Under the pieces are notes generated by a model that saw only the letters and a list, made by a program, of their open reading frames with translations, ran no database searches and was not told where the DNA came from. Made by a program: the position numbers and the translations under genes. Of a stretch of 64,000 nt of DNA, positions 26,950-35,120 are shown one piece after another; the stretch's first letter is position 1, and the number at the start of each line of letters is the position of its first letter. Source of the DNA: Lachnospiraceae bacterium V9D3004 (GTDB lineage Bacteria; Bacillota; Clostridia; Lachnospirales; Lachnospiraceae); contig JHWW01000001.1 in NCBI GenBank assembly GCA_000621985.1, positions 608,143-672,142 on the forward strand, read 5' to 3'.

Positions 26950-26981
26950 AAACAATTATAACCTTATGGGAGGTAGTAATA

Positions 26982-27884
26982 ATGAGTGATAACATTTATA
27001 CTAATAAAGACATGTTGACATGGCTGGGGTTTTTCTCAGACAAAATGGATGTAAGTCCCGAGAAGATCAAAATGCTTAATGTGTGTGCAAAAAAGAAGAA
27101 TGTGCTTCCTACGATCGAGACACATAAGAGAGTAATGATATTCGCGAATGAGACTACTCCGGATCTTTTGTTCCAGTTTTGGGAAGCAGGATTCGGTGAG
27201 TACGATATATGGCTCGGAGACGGGGTGGAAGCCGGTGCCAGTGTGACTCATACAAGAGTTAAGGATGTTCTTAACAAGAAGATCAAAGGCATGACGGTAA
27301 TATTCATCGTAAATGAGAATACGAGAGAGTCTTACAGAGTGGGTATTAAAAATGAATTCTTCAGTGCGGGTACCGTAAGATATGTAGGACATGAGATCCG
27401 TGCCGTGATCATGAGTATGCTTGCAATAGATGTGCAGGATGTTATCTGTATTGTAAGCGGTGAAAGTATCGTGGTTGAGGCTGCGATCGTGGCAAGCGAA
27501 GGAACGATCATAGCGGTTGAAAAAGATAAAGGGTCAATGCGTGCCATGCGCGACAACGTTGAGCAGTTTGGTGTGCATAATGTTGAGATCGTATCCGGAG
27601 TTGATGAAGAGCAGCTTGCCGATAAGCCGGTTCCGAGGCTCGCATTCATTGTTGCAAGCGATACGCTTGAGGATGATATCACACAGCTTCTTAAGAAGAA
27701 TCCCAAGATGCAGTTTATAGTATATACGCTTGAACTTGATATGCTTTGCAACATTAAGCATATATTTGAAAAGCATGGCATTAAGAATACGGAGACAGTT
27801 CAGATATCAATATCAAAGACTGACAGTAACAGTGTATTCGTAGCTCAGCCGTCACCATGGCTTGTGTCGGGAGCTGTTGAGTGA
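26982..27884 (+). CDS. CbiE/CbiT-like protein with degenerate SAM site
   Basis: The 300-residue protein resembles fused CbiE-CbiT (precorrin methyltransferases). The C-terminal half VVEAAIVASEGTIIAVEKDKGSMRAMRDNVEQFGVHNVEIVSG aligns in pattern with CbiT's SAM-binding fold. However, the canonical GAGTG glycine-rich loop is replaced by CIVSGESI, and the N-terminal CbiE-like part lacks its usual motifs. No cobalamin synthesis gene is nearby. It could be a catalytically dead regulator or a methyltransferase with altered specificity. GGGAGG precedes the ATG. The fold assignment is by eye. Confidence 0.65.
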   Translation: MSDNIYTNKDMLTWLGFFSDKMDVSPEKIKMLNVCAKKKNVLPTIETHKRVMIFANETTPDLLFQFWEAGFGEYDIWLGDGVEAGASVTHTRVKDVLNKKIKGMTVIFIVNENTRESYRVGIKNEFFSAGTVRYVGHEIRAVIMSMLAIDVQDVICIVSGESIVVEAAIVASEGTIIAVEKDKGSMRAMRDNVEQFGVHNVEIVSGVDEEQLADKPVPRLAFIVASDTLEDDITQLLKKNPKMQFIVYTLELDMLCNIKHIFEKHGIKNTETVQISISKTDSNSVFVAQPSPWLVSGAVE

Positions 27885-27967
27885 TCCCGTTACGAAAATG
27901 AACAGGGAAGCCGGACGGTTACAATGTAGGGGCCGCGGGCATCAGATATTTACGAGGAAATAAGTAT

Positions 27968-30706
27968 ATGAAAAAGCAGTTTATAATAGGGATGGTATTC
28001 ATGACATTACTGGCGGTGGCGTATTTTAATGCGTCACCGGCTTGTATATCTGCGGCAACTTCCCGTTTTGGGGGAAGTGCGTCTGAATATTTTAATAACA
28101 CAGTTTACGGTGGAGCCGGTGATGCAGCTTTGACTCTTATGGGTTATTGCGGTGAGAAAACAAAAGAAAATCCGGACGGAACAAACGCTGTGTATAAAGA
28201 GATCGATGAGAACAAAGACGGCATCTATGATACATTGAGAATATCGGGTTCCGGAAGAATGGGAGAATTTCAAAAAGAGCTTAACGACCCTACGGAACAG
28301 GATAAGGATTTTTTCGATGATCATCCAAAGGATATAGAAACCGTATACATTGAAGGAGTCACGAATGTTGCCGGTATGACAGACTGGCCCGCCACCCGAT
28401 ATGTGCTCGGTGACAGTGTGAAGGACATTGACAGGCATGCTTTCTACGCATGTGACGTTGAAGAGATCACTTCATCGGGGCTTGAAACTATCGGGGAAGA
28501 AGCATTTGCTCTGTCGCATCTTAAGGAATATAATGTGCCGGATTCGGTAACTTCGATCGGATCGGGAGCTTTTTTTTCATGTGCTTATCTTAAAAGCGTC
28601 ACTATCGGTAAAGGTGTGACCGAAATAGAGACCAATTGTTTCAGTAATTGCAAACTTTTAGAGAATATTGTAATTCCCGGTAATGTAAAAATAATAGACA
28701 ATTATACGTTCAGTCAATGCCCTAAGCTGAAAAGCGTTACATTAATGCCCGGAGTTGAGACCGTTAAGAATAACGCTTTCAGTTATTGTGAGGTGTTGGA
28801 AAAAGTGGAATTACCCGACACTGTAACAGATATTGGAGTGATCCTTGATCATATTGATTCCATAAAAGAGATTAAAATTCCCGGCAGTGTAAAAAGTATC
28901 GGTACTTATGTTGCCGATTCATGCAATTTGTTATCGAAGATAACAATCGGTGAAGGACTTGAGGAGATCTCGTGTCTTGCAAAAGACTGTCCTGCACTTA
29001 AGGAGATCGATCTGCCGGCTTCTTTGAATACATTTCCTGCTTCATCAATACTTGATAATTGTCCCAATGTTAAAACAGCCGGACCTGTAAAGGGGTATAA
29101 CATAAACTACGGATGGACGGATATTATCCCTGAAAATGCTTTTTATTCCATGAAAGATCTCGAGTCGGTAAGCATTGCTTCAACGATCACTTCTATAGGA
29201 AAGAATGCATTTTATAAATGCGGAAATCTTAATGAACTTGCTTTGTCGGATTCTGTTGAGACGATCGGTGACAGTGCTTTTATGGAATGTACCGGTCTCA
29301 CAGGACTTGATATAGGCGCTTCAAGCAGGTTGGTTTCAATCGGTAATTCTTCATTTTACAATTGCATTTCGCTGACAAAGCTTCATCTTCAGGAGGGATT
29401 TTTACATATCGGTGATAATGCCTTCTACGGATGTGGAGGTATCATCGATGTATATATACCATCCACTTTGAAGGAGATTGGAAACGGTGTATTCAAAAAA
29501 TGTCAGAATATAAAGACGGCAGGACCGGCGGGAGACGGTAATTCATACAGCGTGAAACTTGGAGTTACAGATACGATACCGCCATGCCTGTTTCAGGATA
29601 ACGAATATCTCGTAAGCGTTGTGATACCTTCGGGCGTGACACAGATCGGTGCGTCGGCATTTAACGGATGCAAATCGCTCAGTAATGTTACAATGCCGGA
29701 TTCGGTTCAAAGGATCGATACTTATGCATTTGCTTCCTGCAGTTCGCTTAACAGTATTCATATACCTGCAGAGCTAAGATATCTCGGTACGTATGGATTT
29801 TCGGGATGTACGGGAATAACAGAGATGAGATTCCCCATATCGGTGTCCGAACTTTATAAGAATGCTGTGCCGGCAAATGATGGAATAACGGTTTACGGAT
29901 ATGACAATTCACCAAGTGATTTCAGGAATAACAAGAAATACAAATACGTGTCTCTTGGAAAAGCATGTGCAGTATTATTCTATGATCCCAAGACGGAGAA
30001 ATATATTGAAAAACGTTATGTGGAAGTCAATTCCGAAATCGGAACCGTGCCGGACAGGAAGTCTACCAGACCGGAATGGGTGTTCCAGTGTTGGGTTGAC
30101 GGCAATAATGTAGTATGTACTTCGGATTATAATGTAGGAAATAATACGTCGGTAACATTTTATGCAAAGTATTACGTAAACGGTGTGCCCGAGTATATTC
30201 CCGCCAATAAAAACAGCAGCACTTCCTCTGATAAGAATGCATCCGGTGGCAGTAACAAAGGAAAGCTTCGCGCAGGGAATGTGTTCACTGTTGGTAAACT
30301 TACATATAAGATAATAAATAAAGAAAAGAACGGAAGATACAATGTTGCCTGTGTGGGATGCAAACATTCTGCAAAAAAAGCAGTGATCGGAAACACCGTA
30401 AAGATCAAAGGCGTTATCTGTAATGTTACTTCAATTGCATCGGGTGCGTTCATATATTGTAACAAACTTAAAAATGTTACGATCGGGAAGTCGGTTAAAA
30501 AGATCGGCAGCAAGGCCTTTTATAAATGTGAAAAGTTATCCCGTATCACGATCAAATCCACATATCTTTCCAAAAATTCAGTGGGTAAGAATGCATTTTA
30601 CCGAACAAAAGGTAATGGAACCGTATCTGTTCCCGGCAAAAAGTTGTCTGCTTACAAGAAGCTGCTTAAAGAGCGGGGATATTCCGGTAACGTGAGAAAG
30701 ATATAA
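27968..30706 (+). CDS. Secreted BspA-type leucine-rich-repeat protein
   Basis: The 912-residue protein has a signal peptide (KKQFIIGMVFMTLLAVAYF, cleavage near residue 30). A long array of LRR_5/BspA repeats follows, each built as TSIGxxAFxxCxxLxxVxIPxxV and spanning about residues 135-630. A Listeria-Bacteroides-type repeat comes next (FYDPKTEKYIEKRYVEVNSEIGTVP), then a Ser/Asn-rich linker and further LRR_5 repeats to the C-terminus. Such proteins mediate adhesion at the surface of gut and oral bacteria. No sorting signal or anchor is visible. A strong terminator follows. Confidence 0.9.
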   Translation: MKKQFIIGMVFMTLLAVAYFNASPACISAATSRFGGSASEYFNNTVYGGAGDAALTLMGYCGEKTKENPDGTNAVYKEIDENKDGIYDTLRISGSGRMGEFQKELNDPTEQDKDFFDDHPKDIETVYIEGVTNVAGMTDWPATRYVLGDSVKDIDRHAFYACDVEEITSSGLETIGEEAFALSHLKEYNVPDSVTSIGSGAFFSCAYLKSVTIGKGVTEIETNCFSNCKLLENIVIPGNVKIIDNYTFSQCPKLKSVTLMPGVETVKNNAFSYCEVLEKVELPDTVTDIGVILDHIDSIKEIKIPGSVKSIGTYVADSCNLLSKITIGEGLEEISCLAKDCPALKEIDLPASLNTFPASSILDNCPNVKTAGPVKGYNINYGWTDIIPENAFYSMKDLESVSIASTITSIGKNAFYKCGNLNELALSDSVETIGDSAFMECTGLTGLDIGASSRLVSIGNSSFYNCISLTKLHLQEGFLHIGDNAFYGCGGIIDVYIPSTLKEIGNGVFKKCQNIKTAGPAGDGNSYSVKLGVTDTIPPCLFQDNEYLVSVVIPSGVTQIGASAFNGCKSLSNVTMPDSVQRIDTYAFASCSSLNSIHIPAELRYLGTYGFSGCTGITEMRFPISVSELYKNAVPANDGITVYGYDNSPSDFRNNKKYKYVSLGKACAVLFYDPKTEKYIEKRYVEVNSEIGTVPDRKSTRPEWVFQCWVDGNNVVCTSDYNVGNNTSVTFYAKYYVNGVPEYIPANKNSSTSSDKNASGGSNKGKLRAGNVFTVGKLTYKIINKEKNGRYNVACVGCKHSAKKAVIGNTVKIKGVICNVTSIASGAFIYCNKLKNVTIGKSVKKIGSKAFYKCEKLSRITIKSTYLSKNSVGKNAFYRTKGNGTVSVPGKKLSAYKKLLKERGYSGNVRKI

Positions 30707-30711
30707 GCACA

Positions 30712-30756
30712 GTGCCTTGCCATGCGGCTTAAAACGCCATGTGGCAAGGCATTTTT
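30712..30756 (+). terminator. Terminator after the LRR protein
   Basis: TGCCTTGCCATGCGGC pairs with GCCATGTGGCAAGGCA around TTAAAAC, followed by TTTTT. Confidence 0.92.
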
Positions 30757-30810
30757 CGCAATGCGAAACTCTATGTTCCATTTAAATAAAAAAAAATAAA
30801 AACTTACAAA

Positions 30811-30829
30811 ACCTATTGACATGGTAGGT
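30811..30829. promoter_or_regulatory. ACCTA-N9-TAGGT dyad at the cysK promoter (candidate operator)
   Basis: A 19-bp dyad, ACCTA then nine bases then TAGGT, overlaps the -35 element. The same dyad arrangement is found at 39991-40009 at the iscS promoter. Rrf2-family regulators (CymR, IscR) of sulfur and Fe-S genes bind dyads of this size; assignment to that family is inference. Confidence 0.5.
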
Positions 30830-30844
30830 AAAAGATGATAGAAT
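30816..30844 (+). promoter_or_regulatory. Sigma-A promoter of the cys leader-cysK transcript
   Basis: Consensus TTGACA (30816-30821), a 17-base spacer and TAGAAT (30839-30844), 34 bases before the leader peptide start. Confidence 0.85.
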
Positions 30845-30877
30845 GCATTTAAATCAAAAAGAAAAGAGGTGCTTTAA

Positions 30878-30991
30878 ATGAAAAATACAACAGGTTATTT
30901 CAAAAACAATTATATGTGTTGTTGTCGAATGTGTAGAAACCGGGCATTAAGTATGGCTGGGGCATTCGAATGTTTGAAGCTGCCTTGTTAA
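30878..30991 (+). CDS. Cysteine-rich leader peptide upstream of cysK
   Basis: A 37-codon reading frame starts at ATG 30878 after AAAAGAGGTG. Its sequence includes YMCCCRMCRNR at residues 12-22 and ends ECLKLPC; six of 37 residues are cysteine (14, 15, 16, 19, 32, 37), three of them consecutive. Such a run of regulatory codons just downstream of the promoter of a cysteine biosynthesis gene is the hallmark of translation-coupled attenuation. Ribosome stalling at Cys codons under cysteine limitation would alter folding of the downstream leader (31018-31132). The frame is too short for ordinary ORF calling. Its translation is supported by its ribosome binding site and position; the mechanism is inferred. 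Confidence 0.75.
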   Translation: MKNTTGYFKNNYMCCCRMCRNRALSMAGAFECLKLPC

Positions 30992-31017
30992 GTTGGAATT
31001 ACAGATCAACAAAATGT

Positions 31018-31060
31018 AAGCCATATGTCCGGGATATATTAAATGTCTTGGGCTTTATTT
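31018..31060 (+). terminator. Possible attenuator hairpin in the cysK leader
   Basis: AAGCC (31018-31022) can pair with GGCTT (31051-31055), with an inner ATATGTC/GATATAT stem, followed by TATTTATG. The stem is weak, so a conditional terminator is only a candidate. Confidence 0.35.
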
Positions 31061-31073
31061 ATGCAATAATTAA

Positions 31074-31132
31074 CTGTTCAGCACCCCAATGTTCCTTGGC
31101 GCAAAGCGACAAGGAACTGGGGCGCTGAACAG
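31074..31132. repeat. Large CTGTTCAGC hairpin between cys leader and cysK
   Basis: CTGTTCAGC-A-CCCCA...TTCCTTG pairs with CAAGGAA-C-TGGGG-C-GCTGAACAG, about 21 bp with small interruptions around GCGCAAAGCGA. No T-tract follows on the forward strand (A-rich instead), so it is not a classic terminator here. It belongs to a dispersed hairpin family (26926, 34024, 45402). Confidence 0.85.
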
Positions 31133-31165
31133 ACAAAAATAAAAAAAAGAAAGAAGGAAAAAATT

Positions 31166-32098
31166 ATGTCAAACATTTATAAGGGAACATTAGGTCTTGT
31201 AGGAAACACACCGTTGGTAGAGGTAGTAAATATTGAGAAAGAGCTTGGACTTGAGGCAACAGTACTTGTTAAGCTTGAGTATTTCAATCCGGCAGGAAGC
31301 GTAAAAGACAGAATCGCAAAGGCAATGATCGAAGATGCTGAAGAAAAGGGATTATTAAAAGAAGGTTCTGTTATTATCGAGCCGACATCAGGTAACACGG
31401 GAATCGGACTTGCTTCAATAGCTGCATCAAAAGGATACAGGATCATACTTACCATGCCTGAGACCATGAGCGTTGAGAGAAGAAGTATTCTTAAGGCTTA
31501 CGGCGCAGAGATAGTTCTTACCGAAGGACCGAAGGGAATGAAGGGTGCTATCGCAAAGGCAGAAGAACTTGCAAAGGAGATCCCTGATTCATTCATTCCG
31601 GGACAGTTCATTAATCCGGCCAATCCGGCAATTCATAAAGCAACAACAGGTCCGGAGATCTGGAAAGACACAGACGGAAAAGTAGATATATTCATCGCCG
31701 GCGTCGGAACAGGCGGAACAGTAACGGGAACAGGCGAATATCTGAAAGAGCAGAATGCTAATGTTAAGGTTGTTGCTCTTGAGCCTGCAGATTCACCGGT
31801 ACTTTCCGAAGGTAAGGCCGGCGCTCATAAGATTCAGGGTATCGGCGCAGGATTCGTTCCGGATGTACTTAATACAAAGGTGTACGATGAGGTATTCAAG
31901 GCAGAGAATGCAGACGCATTTGACGCTGCCAAACTTCTCGCAAGAAAAGAAGGTATATCGGTAGGTATCTCATCAGGTGCTGCACTTCATGCTGCTATCG
32001 AATATGCTAAGAAGCCTGAAAATAAAGGAAAAGTTATAGTAGCACTTCTTCCGGACAGTGGAGACAGATATTATTCAACAGCATTATTCAAGGAATGA
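31166..32098 (+). CDS. cysK: Cysteine synthase (O-acetylserine sulfhydrylase)
   Basis: The PLP enzyme replaces the acetyl group of O-acetylserine with sulfide or a thiocarboxylate. The 310-residue protein has the PLP lysine in NPAGSVKDR (about residue 46), the [11 protein letters not shown] loop and [15 protein letters not shown]. The start follows GAAGGAAAAAATT. Its downstream partners are a JAMM protease and a sulfur-carrier/E1 fusion, the gene set used by CysM/CysO-type protein-thiocarboxylate cysteine synthesis. The enzyme may therefore accept sulfur from the carrier as well as from sulfide. It is probably under leader-peptide control. Confidence 0.95.
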   Translation: MSNIYKGTLGLVGNTPLVEVVNIEKELGLEATVLVKLEYFNPAGSVKDRIAKAMIEDAEEKGLLKEGSVIIEPTSGNTGIGLASIAASKGYRIILTMPETMSVERRSILKAYGAEIVLTEGPKGMKGAIAKAEELAKEIPDSFIPGQFINPANPAIHKATTGPEIWKDTDGKVDIFIAGVGTGGTVTGTGEYLKEQNANVKVVALEPADSPVLSEGKAGAHKIQGIGAGFVPDVLNTKVYDEVFKAENADAFDAAKLLARKEGISVGISSGAALHAAIEYAKKPENKGKVIVALLPDSGDRYYSTALFKE

Positions 32099-32102
32099 TC
32101 GG

Positions 32103-32555
32103 ATGAAGTTATATGAAAAAGAGACCGCAGTTCTCATTAAGAACAGGGCGTATCAGATAATGACTGAGCATGCCAAGGGAACGTTCCCGTTCGAGAGCTG
32201 CGGCATTCTTACAGGCAATAAACAGAGTAAAACCATAAACTCTATCAGAATGATAAGAAATGACCTGATGATCATTGATTCTTCAGATCATTTCAGGATG
32301 GATCCGCTTGAATTATTCAAGGTTGAAAGGATCTGTGAAAATGAAGGACATGATATCCTTGGTTTTTATCATTCGCATCCCTGCGCACAGGCAGTACCGT
32401 CAGACGAAGACATTGAATATATGCTTCCGGGAATGATATACGTTATTCTGTCGGTTACGGCAAACGGCTGTGTGGATGTCAGGGGATATATTAAAGAACA
32501 GGTTGATGATACAGTCTGTGAGATTAGTTTAGCGAGGGAGGTGGCTGTATATTGA
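32103..32555 (+). CDS. JAMM/MPN+ metalloprotease (Mec-like)
   Basis: The 150-residue protein has the complete JAMM zinc motif: the upstream Glu in FESCGILTG and HSHPCAQAVPSDED (HxHPx7SxxD). Bacterial JAMM proteases of this size (Mec, HcyD) hydrolyse the bond after the diglycine of sulfur-carrier proteins. They release cysteine from a carrier adduct or trim precursor tails. It starts 4 bases after cysK and its stop overlaps the TTG start of the carrier-E1 fusion. Its likely targets are the diglycine of that fusion and/or the GGGR carrier at 37969. Confidence 0.88.
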   Translation: MKLYEKETAVLIKNRAYQIMTEHAKGTFPFESCGILTGNKQSKTINSIRMIRNDLMIIDSSDHFRMDPLELFKVERICENEGHDILGFYHSHPCAQAVPSDEDIEYMLPGMIYVILSVTANGCVDVRGYIKEQVDDTVCEISLAREVAVY

Positions 32556-34003
32556 AAGTATATATATCAGCGACACTTCGAGGTTTTTTTGGAAGAAATG
32601 AAACATTTGACATAGATGCCGGCACAATAAGAGAAGTTGTTGCCTGGCTGACCGATGAATATCCGGATTCAAAGAAGGTCCTCTTTGATGAAAATGATAA
32701 GGTAAGAGGCTTCATACGGATATATGTGGGAGATGAGAATAAGACCACAAGAAGCAGATGGGATGAGAAGATCCCTGCAGATAAGACAGTACTGTTCCTT
32801 CCCGCAATTGCGGGCGGAGCGCCTAACAAGAGTATCATATCGGATGACAGAAGAAAAGAAGTGTCATTTAACGATAAAGAGATAGAGCGCTTCGGTAAGC
32901 ATCTGCTGTTAAGAGAGATTGGTGTAAAAGGGCAGAAGAGGATTAAAGCGGCAAGAGTGGTTGTTATTGGTGCGGGCGCACTTGGATCACCGGTAATACA
33001 ATATCTTGCGGCAGCAGGTGTGGGAACGATCAAGGTCGTGGATTTTGATGAAGTATCACTTGAGAATCTTCAAAGTCAGGTCATACACAGCACAAGAGAT
33101 GTTAACAGACCGAAGACCGCATCCGCGAGGGACACTGTAAGAAACATTAACAGGGATATCATTTTCGAACCCGAGAATGTTAAGCTTGAAGCGGATAATA
33201 TAGTATCTGTGATAGACGGATATGATCTTGTAATAGATTGTACCGACAATTACAAAGCAAGATATCTGATAAATGATGCCTGTGTATTTTGCGGAATACC
33301 TCTTATATTCGGTGCGATATATCAATATGAAGGACAGGTAGGTGTGTTCAATCTGAAGGGAGGCCCATGTTTCAGATGCCAGTTCCCCGAACCGCCGGAA
33401 CCGGGACTTGTACCGACTTGTGCAGAAGGCGGAGCGATAAGTCCGCTTCCGGGAATAATAGGAAGTATTCAGGCAAATGAGGCATTGAAGCTTATCATCG
33501 GCATCGGAGAGTCTCTTGACGGAAGATTGCTTACGATCGACAGCTTATATCTGCATTCGACGATACTTAAAGTAGAAAAGAATTGTGACTGCCCGTTATG
33601 CGGCAATAATCCGGTGATCACCGGCGTGGAGGATTTTGATTACGAGGAATTCTGCGGATTACGTGAATCAGAAGACGAAGTTCCGATAGAAGGATTTACA
33701 CCGGATGAACTTGCGAAGAGAATTGAAAATGGCGATGATATCACGATCGTGGATGTTCGCGAACCTCACGAGAGAGCGATACTGAGATTCCCCAATGCGA
33801 TTGTTATACCTATAGGGCAACTGGCCAGAAGGCAGAATGAACTTGATCCTGAAAAAGATACGATATTCGTATGTAAGGAAGGAAAGAGAAGCATACTTGC
33901 TATCAACACTCTCAGAGAAGCCGGTTACAAAGGACCGCTCTATAATCTGAAGGGCGGAATAGATGCAATGAAGGATATCATATTCTCACATGAGGGCGCA
34001 TAG
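32552..34003 (+). CDS. MoaD/CysO-like carrier fused to ThiF/MoeB E1 and rhodanese
   Basis: This 483-residue protein combines three domains. Residues 1-89 are a ubiquitin-fold sulfur carrier ending in PAIAGG, where the chain continues APNK instead of stopping. Residues about 107-370 are an E1-like adenylating enzyme (GAGALGSPVIQYLAAAGVGTI, DCTDNYKARYLINDAC, zinc cysteines CFRC and CPLC, and VPTCAEGG). Residues about 390-483 are a rhodanese with VDVREPHE and active-site Cys in VCKEGKRS. It would adenylate and thiolate a carrier. The start is TTG at 32552, preceded by GAGGGAGGTGG and overlapping the JAMM stop codon. The buried diglycine must be freed by proteolysis to work in cis, plausibly by the adjacent JAMM protease. 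Confidence 0.88.
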   Translation: MKVYISATLRGFFGRNETFDIDAGTIREVVAWLTDEYPDSKKVLFDENDKVRGFIRIYVGDENKTTRSRWDEKIPADKTVLFLPAIAGGAPNKSIISDDRRKEVSFNDKEIERFGKHLLLREIGVKGQKRIKAARVVVIGAGALGSPVIQYLAAAGVGTIKVVDFDEVSLENLQSQVIHSTRDVNRPKTASARDTVRNINRDIIFEPENVKLEADNIVSVIDGYDLVIDCTDNYKARYLINDACVFCGIPLIFGAIYQYEGQVGVFNLKGGPCFRCQFPEPPEPGLVPTCAEGGAISPLPGIIGSIQANEALKLIIGIGESLDGRLLTIDSLYLHSTILKVEKNCDCPLCGNNPVITGVEDFDYEEFCGLRESEDEVPIEGFTPDELAKRIENGDDITIVDVREPHERAILRFPNAIVIPIGQLARRQNELDPEKDTIFVCKEGKRSILAINTLREAGYKGPLYNLKGGIDAMKDIIFSHEGA

Positions 34004-34023
34004 CTGTAGGCTGTAGAGGTAAC

Positions 34024-34115
34024 AACTGTTCAGCACGATGAAATTACTATATATTCATCCGGAAAGCATGCTTTCCATTTGAAATATAGATGATTTCGTG
34101 GGGTGCGGAACAGTT
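34024..34115. repeat. 92-bp AACTGTTC palindrome upstream of the encapsulin gene
   Basis: AACTGTTCAGCAC...GAAAT...TATAT pairs with ATATA...ATTTC...GTGCGGAACAGTT. It is a member of the CTGTTCAGC hairpin family but with a different interior. TATATTATAATTTAATTTTTTT follows it and could hold a -10 (TATAAT) for the encapsulin gene, or serve as a T-tract. Confidence 0.75.
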
Positions 34116-34160
34116 ATATTATAATTTAATTTTTTTAATACTTAAATGGAGGACCCAAAA

Positions 34161-35120
34161 ATGGCAAAAGAAGCAGAAAACAAAACAGAAGGAATTAACG
34201 CATTGGCAGCACGTGAGGCCTATAATCTGGCCAACGTCACCAAGACGAAACCGCAGTTTGGAGCACTTACACCAAAGTGGCTCACCAAGTTCCTTGAATT
34301 CAAAGGACTTGAAACAGGTATATTCAGAGTAAACAAGGTTGTTGAAGGAGAGACTCCGCTTGATGTATTGTGCAGCGCCACCAAGAAGTCTGATATCATT
34401 CCTCAGGGATATGTTGAGTATGAGAGTGAGCCGAGAGAGTATGTACTTAATTCCATTTCAACAATAATCAATGTAAATACAGCGATCGAGGACGTATACA
34501 GCGTACCTTACGATCAGGTTCGGGAGCAGCTCGGTCTTGCTATCGAGTCACTCAGAGAGAGACAGGAGAGTCAGCTCATCAATAATGATGATTACGGTCT
34601 TTTGAAGAACATTGTTGATTCACAGAGAATACAGACTAGAAATGGCGCACCTACACCTGATGATCTTGATGAACTTATTACAAAAGTATGGAAAGAGCCT
34701 TCATTCTTCCTTGCTCATCCGAGAGCAATAGCAGCATTTGAGAGAGAATGTACCAAGAGAGGCGTTCCGCCTGTAACAGTTAATATCGCAGGAGGAGTAT
34801 TCCTTACATGGCGTGGAATACCTATTGTTCCTACAGACAAACTCTTAGTTGACGGTCTTAAGAATCCTAAGTCACAGAGCGGTAAGACCAATATTCTTCT
34901 TGTTCGTACCGGCGAAGCAAAGAGAGGTGTAATCGGATTATTCCAGGCAGGACTTAAGAATGAGCATTCCAGAGGATTATCGGTTCGCTTCAGAGGAATT
35001 GATGATAAGGGAGTAGCCTCATATCTTTTATCTCTGTATTGCTCAGCTGCAATTCTTGCTGATGATGCAATAGCAGTATTGGAAGATGTAGAGGTGGGTG
35101 AATACTATGACTACGATTGA
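34161..35120 (+). CDS. Family 2A encapsulin shell protein (SrpI-like)
   Basis: The 319-residue protein resembles cyanobacterial SrpI over its full length, notably GYVEYESEPREYVLNSISTI (83-102), RERQESQLINNDDYGLL (132-148), APTPDDLDELITKVWKEPSFFLAHP (163-187) and TWRGIPIVPTDK. Family 2A encapsulins have an HK97 phage-capsid fold, assemble into icosahedral shells and package a cysteine desulfurase. The next gene, overlapping by 14 bases, is a SufS-type desulfurase with a long disordered N-terminus, the known cargo arrangement. ATG 34161 is preceded by TGGAGG; an earlier in-frame ATG at 34146 overlaps that site. No phage genes are nearby. The call is secure by sequence pattern. Confidence 0.95.
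   Translation: MAKEAENKTEGINALAAREAYNLANVTKTKPQFGALTPKWLTKFLEFKGLETGIFRVNKVVEGETPLDVLCSATKKSDIIPQGYVEYESEPREYVLNSISTIINVNTAIEDVYSVPYDQVREQLGLAIESLRERQESQLINNDDYGLLKNIVDSQRIQTRNGAPTPDDLDELITKVWKEPSFFLAHPRAIAAFERECTKRGVPPVTVNIAGGVFLTWRGIPIVPTDKLLVDGLKNPKSQSGKTNILLVRTGEAKRGVIGLFQAGLKNEHSRGLSVRFRGIDDKGVASYLLSLYCSAAILADDAIAVLEDVEVGEYYDYD

Noticed and set aside
31074..31132. Intrinsic terminator before cysK
   Set aside because: The stem is strong, but an A-rich stretch rather than a T-tract follows, so it is listed as a palindromic repeat.
34161..35120. Prophage major capsid protein
   Set aside because: The fold is HK97-like by family, but sequence blocks match SrpI-type encapsulin and no portal, terminase, protease or tail genes are nearby.
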